Source: Bacteroidales bacterium (lineage in GTDB: Bacteria; Bacteroidota; Bacteroidia; Bacteroidales; Marinilabiliaceae). Taken from it: a stretch of 64,000 bases of DNA. Where the stretch lies: positions 141,072 to 205,071 of the forward strand of contig SUWW01000005.1 in the NCBI GenBank assembly GCA_015061285.1. The letters are read 5' to 3'. Under the pieces are notes generated by a model, which saw only the letters and a program-made list of their open reading frames with translations, did no database searches and was not told where the DNA came from. The stretch's first letter is position 1, and the number at the start of each line of letters is the position of its first letter. Below are positions 26,950-36,198 of this stretch, piece after piece. Position numbers and translations under genes: made by a program.

Positions 26950-27954
26950 CTACTTGTCGAATATCCTTTCAACTACAGCTTCAGGAGCAATATCTAAGCA
27001 TCTGTAATCGCCATAGTGGCATGGCTTGTTGCCATAAATAGAGCAAGGTCGACATGGCAAATTTAGTTGTACGGCGTCGTCGGTACTTTGTTGAAAACCG
27101 AGGAATCCAGCCATTGGATGCGTTGCTCCCCAGACGGAAACTACACGCACGCCGTAGAGCGATGCCATGTGCATAGACGAAGAGTCCATCGTCACCATAC
27201 AATCCATATTTGACATTAGTGCCATTTCGCCTTCGAGCTTCAGTTTGCCAATTGCAGAGTGGCATTTGGCATATTTAGCAGCCCACTCCTCGGCAATGCG
27301 TTTCTCTTCAGGACCGCCACCAAAGATGAACGTACGTATGCCGCGCTGAGCCAAATCGGCTACTACGCACTCCATCTTCTCTATAGGATAAATCTTTCCG
27401 CGATGTTGTGCAAACGGTGCTATGCCAATCCACTGTTCGTCGCCTTTTTGAGCAATGCCATCTATTTCGGGAATAGGGCAGCGAGGGCGGAAGCGTTTCT
27501 GCAATTCCACGTCGAAGCCTGCCATAGCAAACGTGTCGGTATAGCGCTCTATGGTGCTTTTCAACTGTCGGCGTTTAGTGCTATTATGCGATGTCAGTTC
27601 GCGTTTTTCCCTGCGACCTTTGTCTATCTTGTAAACGCGGCAACCGCTCATACGTAGCAAAAAGCGCAAGATTTTGGTGCGTAGCACATCGTGCAAGTCG
27701 ACCACAATGTCGAACTTCTGGGCGGCGAGTTCGCGATAGAGACGCCACAAGGCTTGTGCGCCGTGCTTCTCCTTACGTATGTTAGTGCCAATGAAGTGCA
27801 GATTGTTGGTTTTGTCTATGAATGGTTCAAAGAACGAGGTCGACAACACCGAAAAGTCGTCTTCGGGGTAGGCACGAGCCACAGCACTAATTACGGGCGA
27901 TGTCATTGCGACATCACCCATGGCTGACAGTCTGATAATTAGAACTTTCGACAC
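26950..27954 (-). CDS. Glycosyltransferase family 9 (heptosyltransferase-like)
   Basis: A 334-residue GT-B glycosyltransferase of family 9, which usually adds heptose or similar ADP-sugars to the LPS inner core on the cytoplasmic face. The N-terminus KVLIIRLSAMGDVAMTSPV and the C-terminal motifs FIFGGGPEEK, TMDSSSMHMAS and VWGATHPMAGF match the family. The C-terminal region also has a cysteine cluster (LPCRPCSIYGNKPCH...YRCLD) as seen in Bacteroidetes members. It lies three bases downstream of the DUF4254 gene, a pairing I recall as common in the phylum. The acceptor is unknown. Confidence 0.9.
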   Translation of the reverse strand: MSKVLIIRLSAMGDVAMTSPVISAVARAYPEDDFSVLSTSFFEPFIDKTNNLHFIGTNIRKEKHGAQALWRLYRELAAQKFDIVVDLHDVLRTKILRFLLRMSGCRVYKIDKGRREKRELTSHNSTKRRQLKSTIERYTDTFAMAGFDVELQKRFRPRCPIPEIDGIAQKGDEQWIGIAPFAQHRGKIYPIEKMECVVADLAQRGIRTFIFGGGPEEKRIAEEWAAKYAKCHSAIGKLKLEGEMALMSNMDCMVTMDSSSMHMASLYGVRVVSVWGATHPMAGFLGFQQSTDDAVQLNLPCRPCSIYGNKPCHYGDYRCLDIAPEAVVERIFDK

Positions 27955-27957
27955 TTT

Positions 27958-28563
27958 TTATTTCTTTACGCCGTAGAGCACTGGGTTGAGGTTCGGGTCG
28001 TTGTACATCTTCATCTGTTTGTACACTTTCATATACTTACGACCAGCCTCAATATCCTCCAAGAGTTCTTCGATAGCGGTAGCGAGGTCTTTGTGTTGCT
28101 CTTTCAGCACGTCGAGTTTCTTCTGGCAAGCAGCGTGGTGAGCGTCGTCGACGTCGGTGCGTTTGGTCTCTTGCTCCATGTGGTAGATCTTGAGAGCCAA
28201 AATCGAGAAGCGGTCGATGGCCCAAGCAGGCGATTCGGTGTTGATTTTAGCATCGGGCAAAATCTTCACGTCTTTATACTTATCGAGGAAATACGAGTCG
28301 ATGTATTCCACCATATCGGTACGGAGTTGGTTCGATGCGTCAATCTTGCGTTTGAGCGTGAGTGCCTCTTTCGGGTCGATCTGTGGGTCGCGAATAATAT
28401 CTTCGTAGTGCCATTGCACGGTGTCGATCCAGTTTTTATGGTATAGCAAATGCTCGAAATCTTCTCTTTTGTAAGGATTCTGCATTTCGTGGTTAACGTC
28501 ATCGTACTTATGGTAATCGTTGATTGCCTGATTGAAAACTTTCCAAGCGAGTTCGGTAAGCAT
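27958..28563 (-). CDS. DUF4254 family protein
   Basis: A 201-residue, mainly helical, cytoplasmic protein starting MLTELAWKVFNQAINDYHKY. The minus-strand frame is open to 28635, but the upstream part lies beyond the usual family start, so the ATG at 28561-28563 was chosen. It has the family features I recall: an N-terminal helix, LLYHKNWIDTVQWHYEDIIRDP, and a long C-terminal charged helix pair. It is strongly linked to GT9 glycosyltransferases in Bacteroidetes and here is immediately upstream of one, so a role in LPS or surface-glycan synthesis is inferred. No catalytic motif is visible. Confidence 0.85.
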   Translation of the reverse strand: MLTELAWKVFNQAINDYHKYDDVNHEMQNPYKREDFEHLLYHKNWIDTVQWHYEDIIRDPQIDPKEALTLKRKIDASNQLRTDMVEYIDSYFLDKYKDVKILPDAKINTESPAWAIDRFSILALKIYHMEQETKRTDVDDAHHAACQKKLDVLKEQHKDLATAIEELLEDIEAGRKYMKVYKQMKMYNDPNLNPVLYGVKK

Positions 28564-28611
28564 AATAGTCTTTTTTAGGTTTTTTTGTAGGGTTATAATA
28601 ATACTATAAAT

Positions 28612-28642
28612 CCATGCAGCGCTTTTTGTGTGCACTGCATGG
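28612..28642 (-). terminator. Hairpin between atpC and the DUF4254 gene
   Basis: CCATGCAG (28612-28619) pairs perfectly with CTGCATGG (28635-28642). Read on the minus strand it follows atpC by 46 bases and runs into A/T-rich sequence, so it probably ends the atpDC transcript. The U-tract is weak. Confidence 0.5.
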
Positions 28643-28687
28643 ACAAATTTTATACTAAAGTAAGCCGCAAGATGCGCTCCTCATAGG

Positions 28688-28942
28688 CTAATTGTTGAGC
28701 AATATAGATATGTGGTTATCTGCGCATTCTATGTAGCCAGCTTTGCATTCAAAGTTGAGTTCTTCGCCTGATTTCTTTTGCACGCGAATGCTACCTTCCT
28801 GCAATACAGAAATTATGGGAGCATGGTCGCGAAGCAGCGCGAACCGACCTTGTTTGCCGGGCACTTCCACTAACGTGATAACATCGTTGAACAGCACTTT
28901 GTCTGGTGATATTATCTCCAATTGCAAATCTTCTTGAACCAT
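28688..28942 (-). CDS. atpC: F1Fo ATP synthase epsilon subunit (short form)
   Basis: The epsilon subunit is part of the central stalk of F1. The 84-residue protein contains only the N-terminal beta-sandwich (LEIISPDKVLF, VTLVEVPGKQGRFALLRDHAP, GYIECADNHISILLNN); the C-terminal helical hairpin that inhibits ATP hydrolysis in E. coli is absent. Short epsilon subunits are normal in Bacteroidetes. It lies 32 bases after atpD. Confidence 0.95.
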   Translation of the reverse strand: MVQEDLQLEIISPDKVLFNDVITLVEVPGKQGRFALLRDHAPIISVLQEGSIRVQKKSGEELNFECKAGYIECADNHISILLNN

Positions 28943-28974
28943 ATCTTCGTGGGCGATTTACAAATTCAACTTAA

Positions 28975-31489
<2,515 letters not shown>

Positions 31490-31511
31490 ATATACAATTG
31501 TCTATTTCGAC

Positions 31512-31519
31512 CAAAGTTA
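31512..31519 (-). promoter_or_regulatory. -7 box for the polyprenyl synthase-atpDC operon
   Basis: The minus strand reads TAACTTTG, an exact TAnnTTTG match, 23 bases before the start codon at 31489. Confidence 0.6.
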
Positions 31520-31692
31520 GAAAAGTTTTATTTCTCCATAGTGCTATTCGCATAAAAATAAATTCGACTCGTCTTTAGTAGACATATTAATTCGCGCAGA
31601 TAACGCGAGATGACGCTGGTTTAGAAGGGAATTCATAATTCACTACACATAATGCATAATTCGTGTGTTTTGTAGTTACATATTTGAAAAGT

Positions 31693-31753
31693 TAACCACG
31701 AAAATCACAGAAGACACAGGGAAGCAAGTTCTGAGCTTTTATGCAACAAGGGG
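31693..31753. repeat. Dispersed repeat, copy 1
   Basis: AATCACAGAAGACACAGG at about 31693-31710 and ATGCAACAAGGGG at about 31741-31753. It matches, with substitutions, the second copy about 500 bases downstream. Confidence 0.6.
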
Positions 31754-31955
31754 TGTGCAAAAAAACGCGTTTGCACGCAAAAAAATGCGAAAAGACGCGA
31801 TAAAAATGCTTTTGCACGCTTTACGTTGCAATAAAACGCGATAAAGTGCACAATATGGCGTTTATGCGGCGAAATGACGGCGAGGGGCTTACTCGAGGCT
31901 TACGATGTGCTTACTGCTATAATGGCAGGGTTTTACACCGGAATTAGAACACGTT

Positions 31956-32013
31956 CCACAAATTGAGGTTAATTACACCTCAAATATGAACAAATATTTA
32001 TCTCAATTAGTGG
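31956..32013. repeat. Nested inverted repeat
   Basis: Outer arms CCACAAATTGAG (31956-31967) and CTCAATTAGTGG (32002-32013) differ at one position. A second pairing, TTGAGGT with ACCTCAA, lies inside. It is A/T-rich and could be a small non-autonomous element or protein-binding site; no gene is associated. Confidence 0.6.
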
Positions 32014-32194
32014 ATACAATTTGTGCCAATATTATTGACAATGGACAATGGATAATTCATAATGCATAATTGTTATCGTGCAAGGCAGGAGCCTTGCTAT
32101 TATATTGGACGTAGCGAGACGCTACGCTCCAACATAGGGAGAGTGAATTGAAAATTGAGAATTGAGAATTCAAAATGCATAATTCATAAACCTC

Positions 32195-32263
32195 GGAAAT
32201 CATAGAAGATACAGAAAAAGCCGGTGCTGTGCTTTCATGCAACAAGGGGGCATGCCCCCTTGT
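32195..32263. repeat. Dispersed repeat, copy 2, ending in a perfect palindrome
   Basis: AATCATAGAAGATACAG and ATGCAACAAGGGGG mirror copy 1. The end is a perfect hairpin, ACAAGGGGG-CATG-CCCCCTTGT (32242-32263), with no T-run on the plus strand. It lies just upstream of the regulator promoter. Confidence 0.6.
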
Positions 32264-32318
32264 CAAAAAAAGCTAGAAATATCCGTGTTTTTCGTGTGCT
32301 CCGTGGTTACACGCGTAG

Positions 32319-32348
32319 TTTGCAAATCGGATAGTTGGCGTATTTTTG
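32319..32348 (+). promoter_or_regulatory. Promoter of the TPR/HTH regulator (nearly leaderless)
   Basis: TTTG at 32319-32322, an 18-base spacer and TATTTTTG at 32341-32348, both matching consensus. The regulator ATG begins at 32354, only five bases after the -7 box, so transcription would start at or next to the start codon. Confidence 0.65.
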
Positions 32349-32353
32349 TGCCA

Positions 32354-34006
32354 ATGAAATCCCTCCTTGTAATAATTACGTCATTGTTGCTCGCCTGCTT
32401 AGCAGTGTCGTGTAACCTAAGTGATATGCGGTTGCGGCCTGTGCTTGCCGATGCTGATACACTACTTATTTGCGACCGCGACTCCGAAGCCTACGCGCTG
32501 CTTGAACCAGTGCGCGTGGGCATGTTCGATGTCGATGACGATACCTACGCGCTCTATTGCACCCTAATGCTTCAAGCCCAAGACCGCTGCGATGTGCCGC
32601 TTGTGGATTCGATAGCGGTAAGTGCCTACAATTATTACCATGACAACCAACAAGATCTTTACCACGCAGGATTAGCGCATTACTATATGGGAAAAGTGGC
32701 GGCTTTCAGTCGAAATGATAATTTGTCGTTGCAACTATTGGAGGAAGCCACTGGACTATTCAAACGAACACAATCTGCCAGATATACATTTTTGTCGCTT
32801 GATGTTGCTGCCTACTTAATGATGCAACGTTGCAACGATGCTGCTGCTTTGACGCTGTTAGATGAGGCAATGCGATATGCAATTGAAGCAAATAACGCTA
32901 CATATATATCCTCGACATATCTTCGAAAGGCTTGTTGTTATTATTCTTTGAATAAAATAGACACCATCTATACCATCATAAATCAGCCATCGATTATAAA
33001 GAATTTTGACTATTACAATCTTATGTCGCTTTATTATGATAAGAAGCAAGATCTTGATAAAGCTTTGTTGTATAACGATTCATTGATAATATGGGATAGA
33101 ATGCAGCAGGCAAATGATACGGCTTCTGAATATTGCAATAAGGCTTATTTGTTGTACAGAATAGGGAGAAAAGATGAGGCAGAGAAAATAGCAAAGTCAA
33201 TAGCTACAACTTTGATATATCAAGATGTAGAAAAATATCGCCTTTTGACCGACATTTCTATTGATAAGCACAATGTGGATGATGCGCATTATTATTTCAA
33301 AAAGTTTGAACTTGCATCGGATAGCATATTGCATGATAATAATAGAAATGAAGAGGAGAACTTGAATCGAAATATTAGTGAACAGAAAAAGTTTGTCGAA
33401 CAGCATAAACAAGAAAAGAAACTACTGTATGCAGAATTAATAGGCATAGTGATTATATCGGTGTTGACGATGATTATTTTGCAAATCCTATATAAAAAAC
33501 GACAGGCAGAGCGCGAAAGAGATTTCAAAAACATTATTCTGCTTTTAGAGCAAGAAAAGAACAGATGCTCTGAACTAGAATCGAAAATTGCAGCGCATGA
33601 ATCATTGGAAGAGAATCCTCAAGAGGTTTCATTGCGTAAAGTGATATGTAACAACATTTGCTTAGATATAGAAAATTATCAAGGTTCGACTAAATCGATT
33701 CCCAAATTTGTTGCTCAGAGTATTTGCAGTGTTTATCGTGATTTCGACAAGCAGCTAAAAAATGCATTCCCTTTTGTCGACGACAATGATATAGCCTTGT
33801 GTTGTATGATTAGAATAGGACTCAAGAGACAATTCATAATTTCTATTTTCTGCTTGTCTGCAGAAGGCATAAGAAGCCGACAAAATAGATTGAAGGCAAA
33901 GATGCAAAAACACATGAAAAACGAATCAGCTGAATGGGAAGATATATGGCGCTTTGTGGAAAATGCCCCTATAGCAAATATCATGCCTAAAATGGCCGTG
34001 GAGTGA
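32354..34006 (+). CDS. Membrane-anchored TPR / C-terminal helix-turn-helix regulator
   Basis: A 550-residue protein. Signal or lipobox region MKSLLVIITSLLLACLAVSC (Cys20 possible lipidation site). Residues about 50-345 are degenerate TPR helices (AHYYMGKVAAFSRNDNLSLQ, EYCNKAYLLYRIGRKDEAEK). A transmembrane helix lies at about 358-380 (LIGIVIISVLTMIILQILY), then a coiled coil, and a C-terminal domain (about 450-535) with an HTH-like region (DIALCCMIRIGLKRQFIISI, IRSRQNRLKAKMQKH). This one-piece layout, periplasmic TPR sensor plus cytoplasmic DNA-binding domain, is recurrent in Bacteroidetes. The start was set at ATG 32354 because the longer frame runs back through the promoter and palindrome. 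It probably controls the downstream peptide cluster (inference). Confidence 0.8.
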   Translation: MKSLLVIITSLLLACLAVSCNLSDMRLRPVLADADTLLICDRDSEAYALLEPVRVGMFDVDDDTYALYCTLMLQAQDRCDVPLVDSIAVSAYNYYHDNQQDLYHAGLAHYYMGKVAAFSRNDNLSLQLLEEATGLFKRTQSARYTFLSLDVAAYLMMQRCNDAAALTLLDEAMRYAIEANNATYISSTYLRKACCYYSLNKIDTIYTIINQPSIIKNFDYYNLMSLYYDKKQDLDKALLYNDSLIIWDRMQQANDTASEYCNKAYLLYRIGRKDEAEKIAKSIATTLIYQDVEKYRLLTDISIDKHNVDDAHYYFKKFELASDSILHDNNRNEEENLNRNISEQKKFVEQHKQEKKLLYAELIGIVIISVLTMIILQILYKKRQAERERDFKNIILLLEQEKNRCSELESKIAAHESLEENPQEVSLRKVICNNICLDIENYQGSTKSIPKFVAQSICSVYRDFDKQLKNAFPFVDDNDIALCCMIRIGLKRQFIISIFCLSAEGIRSRQNRLKAKMQKHMKNESAEWEDIWRFVENAPIANIMPKMAVE

Positions 34007-34032
34007 AAATGCACGCTTTTTGTGTGCATTTT
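34005..34032 (+). terminator. Intrinsic terminator after the TPR/HTH regulator
   Basis: AAAATGCAC pairs perfectly with GTGCATTTT (34023-34031) and ends in T's, overlapping the regulator stop codon. Confidence 0.75.
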
Positions 34033-34128
34033 TGATGATGTAGAAAGTGATGTTTGATGTCAGTCTGCTGATAGTGAAATTGTTATGCGATTGTAAATTT
34101 TTGCTAAAATGCACGCCTTTTGATGCAG

Positions 34129-34156
34129 TTTGTGAACGTTAGGCGGCATAGTTTTG
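34129..34156 (+). promoter_or_regulatory. Promoter for the DUF3244-like gene
   Basis: TTTG at 34129-34132, a 16-base spacer and TAGTTTTG at 34149-34156 (exact TAnnTTTG), 16 bases before the ATG at 34173. Confidence 0.6.
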
Positions 34157-34172
34157 CGCAAAAATTTATTCT

Positions 34173-34481
34173 ATGAAACAAATAGTATTATTCTTCCTTC
34201 TGTTTATTTCTGCTGTTAGTGTGGCAGAAGAGTATAAAGTTAAATCTAATCCTATAGCCAAAACAGGTAATAAATCCCTCCATCTGTACAATGGTACAAT
34301 AGAGATTGTAGACGGAGGTTTTGAGGTTACATTCTTCTACAATGGCACGTACCAACTCACCATCACAAGTGAAGATGGCGAGGTAATCTATTCTGGTGTA
34401 CTTACCGTCGTAGCCGACCAGCCGATTTTCATCTCTGCCGATGTATCTCCAGACGAAGATGAGGTGGATGAGGTGTTTTGA
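34173..34481 (+). CDS. Small secreted DUF3244-like protein
   Basis: A 102-residue protein with a signal peptide (MKQIVLFFLLFISAVSVAEE) and a single small beta-sandwich (GGFEVTFFYNGTYQLTITS, GEVIYSGVLTVVADQPIFIS), ending in an acidic tail DEDEVDEVF. It resembles the Bacteroidetes DUF3244 family of small secreted proteins, recognised by pattern only. It lies between the regulator and the precursor gene with its own promoter, so it may belong to the peptide system, for example as a periplasmic binding or self-protection protein, but nothing in the sequence proves that. Confidence 0.65.
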   Translation: MKQIVLFFLLFISAVSVAEEYKVKSNPIAKTGNKSLHLYNGTIEIVDGGFEVTFFYNGTYQLTITSEDGEVIYSGVLTVVADQPIFISADVSPDEDEVDEVF

Positions 34482-34631
34482 ACCCCAAAATGTTACATAG
34501 ACGAAACTCTTGTAATTAGAAAAATAAAAATCATATCGATATGTCGCAGACCAAACTGCTAAAAAGGGCGTGTACCAATGCGCGTATTTTTATACGAAAT
34601 TGGATAGTAAAACAGATAAATAAAAAAGAAA

Positions 34632-34844
34632 ATGAAAAATGACATTTCAAAAGAGATTTCACACAAAAGTGAAATCATCATGGCAGAAAAGAACGAAAAT
34701 CTAAAATTTGACTTAGAAGAACTAAAAAGTCTTGAATTGACAGAAATCAGAGGTGGAAAACTCGACTTTGACTTAACTGGTGTGGGATGTACAGTCAATA
34801 ACAATGTTGCTGGTTGTGGATGTGATATGAAAAAAGCAGAGTGA
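34632..34844 (+). CDS. Candidate RiPP precursor peptide with double-glycine leader
   Basis: A 70-residue peptide from ATG 34632, or 54 residues from the internal ATG 34680 (MAEKNENLKFDLEELKSLE), which gives a leader length closer to the family norm. The leader ends LELTEIRGG, a double-glycine cleavage site preceded by the hydrophobic/acidic pattern recognised by C39 peptidases. The core is 28 residues, KLDFDLTGVGC...AGCGCDMKKAE, with three Cys (core positions 11, 20 and 22) and glycines. It resembles the GG-Bacteroidales natural-product precursor family that accompanies radical SAM maturases. The next genes are exactly such a maturase and a C39 ABC exporter. The product may be a thioether-bridged peptide; structure and activity are unknown. 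Confidence 0.8.
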   Translation: MKNDISKEISHKSEIIMAEKNENLKFDLEELKSLELTEIRGGKLDFDLTGVGCTVNNNVAGCGCDMKKAE

Positions 34845-34856
34845 TTTGAAAATCAA

Positions 34857-34883
34857 GAGAGAGTTTCCGTGTGAAACTCTCTC
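34857..34883 (+). promoter_or_regulatory. Perfect hairpin between precursor and radical SAM genes
   Basis: GAGAGAGTTTC (34857-34867) pairs perfectly with GAAACTCTCTC (34873-34883) around a 5-base loop, starting 12 bases after the precursor stop, followed by ATTTATC. It probably acts as a partial terminator or 3' stabiliser giving more precursor than enzyme. It overlaps a TTG-initiated extension of the radical SAM frame, so the ATG at 34903 is preferred. Confidence 0.8.
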
Positions 34884-34902
34884 ATTTATCGAAATAAGAA
34901 AA

Positions 34903-36198
34903 ATGAAATTGAGTAAATACAACTACTTCATCTCAAAAAGTGACGTTACGTATTGGTTCAATGGTATATCGCAACAATATTTCGTACTTGAACGCAATCT
35001 TAGCCAAAAGATACTGAGTGCGCTACAAATAGAAGGTGGCTACCATGCGATAGAACAACAAAGCTTAAACTTTGCAAATAAGTTAATTGGTGGAGGTTTC
35101 GTAGTTGATGATGAATTAGATGAGGTACAGTGCGTTAGAGATAATTATGAGAAAGGTGTCAATTCAAAAGACTATAAGCTATCGATTTTACCAACACTAA
35201 ATTGTAATTATAGTTGTTGGTATTGCGTTCAAGACCATATTGAAAGCAAAATGTCGATAAAAACTATTGAAAAAATCAAGAGACATATAATTAGAATTAT
35301 CGAGATAGAAAAAATAGCATCACTTAATATTGATTGGTTTGGCGGTGAGCCACTTATGTTTTTTTCTGACATAGTAGAGCCAATAAGCCGTTTTGCTAAG
35401 GTGCAGTGTGATAAAGCTAAAATCCCCTTTGTAAATACGATAACAACTAATGCATACTATTTGATGCCGTATGTTTGTTGTAGGCTTGATGAACTCAATT
35501 TCAAAGTGATGCAAATAACTCTTGATGGCAGACGAAACACTCATAATAGTGTAAAAAAAGCCTCTAATGGTGAATCTGCATTTGATATTGCTTTGGATCA
35601 TATTGACGCGGCACTTTCAGCATCGAAAAGCCTTGTCATAATGCTTCGTATCAATTATGCAAATGGCACACTTTGCGATGAACTTCTTTCGCAGATTTGT
35701 GAGCATATTTCAACTCCTAATAGAAAACGGACACAAATAATGCTACGCAAAGTATGGCAAGTTAGCAGGAATAGTGATCGAAAAAGTATTGTGCGTGAAT
35801 TTATGCAAAAAGCTATCGACAATGGTTTTTCTGTTCGCGCAAACAATTTTGTAGGCGCAATCCCTTGCTATGCAGATAAGAAGTATTACGCGTGCATAAA
35901 TTATAATGGTGAAGTTGTTCGTTGCACAGCAAGTAATGAATTATATCAAAATGCCCCTGGATATTTGAACGATGAAGGGTTTGTCGTATGGCGTAGCACT
36001 ACAACGAAATATGGTTCACCGAATTTTGAAAATGACAATTGTCTTTCGTGTAAGCATTTGCCACTGTGCTTAGGTGGTTGCAATAACCATCGGCATGAAC
36101 CAAATACAAAATTTATTTGTGAGCAAGAGAATCGCGATTTCTCTTTTGAAGAATCTATTGAAAACTATATCGAATATGATACGGCATCGAATAATTAG
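34903..36198 (+). CDS. Radical SAM/SPASM peptide maturase
   Basis: A 431-residue enzyme predicted to modify the adjacent precursor. Residues 1-90 form an N-terminal peptide-binding-like region. The radical SAM cluster motif is Cys101-x3-Cys105-x2-Cys108 (CNYSCWYC), with the glycine-rich motif WFGGEPLM. The C-terminal SPASM domain has Cys322, Cys331, Cys341, then Cys380-x2-Cys383-x5-Cys389-x3-Cys393 and Cys406, enough for two auxiliary 4Fe-4S clusters as in sactipeptide and ranthipeptide maturases. The frame extends upstream to TTG 34846, but that passes through the hairpin. The 3' end overlaps the outer-membrane protein start by 23 bases. Confidence 0.9.
   Translation: MKLSKYNYFISKSDVTYWFNGISQQYFVLERNLSQKILSALQIEGGYHAIEQQSLNFANKLIGGGFVVDDELDEVQCVRDNYEKGVNSKDYKLSILPTLNCNYSCWYCVQDHIESKMSIKTIEKIKRHIIRIIEIEKIASLNIDWFGGEPLMFFSDIVEPISRFAKVQCDKAKIPFVNTITTNAYYLMPYVCCRLDELNFKVMQITLDGRRNTHNSVKKASNGESAFDIALDHIDAALSASKSLVIMLRINYANGTLCDELLSQICEHISTPNRKRTQIMLRKVWQVSRNSDRKSIVREFMQKAIDNGFSVRANNFVGAIPCYADKKYYACINYNGEVVRCTASNELYQNAPGYLNDEGFVVWRSTTTKYGSPNFENDNCLSCKHLPLCLGGCNNHRHEPNTKFICEQENRDFSFEESIENYIEYDTASNN

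Larger units (their letters stand above)
31520..32318. other. Gene-free repeat-rich intergenic region
   Basis: About 800 bases between divergent units with no supportable gene. It holds: A/T repeats of the ATAATTCATAATGCATAATT kind (31630-31665, 32050-32071, 32155-32190); a tract at 31757-31852 with repeated GCACGC and ACGCGATAAA words; a nested inverted repeat (31956-32013); a small hairpin ACGTAGCG/CGCTACG near 32103; and two diverged copies of a roughly 55-base unit (31693-31753 and 32195-32250) that share AATCACAGAAGACACAG-like and ATGCAACAAGGGG words. It reads as accumulated repetitive-element debris marking the edge of the accessory region. Confidence 0.7.

Noticed and set aside
34846-34902. 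TTG start for the radical SAM gene
   Set aside because: The extension runs through a perfect hairpin and reads mostly its arms; ATG 34903 starts the family-like sequence.
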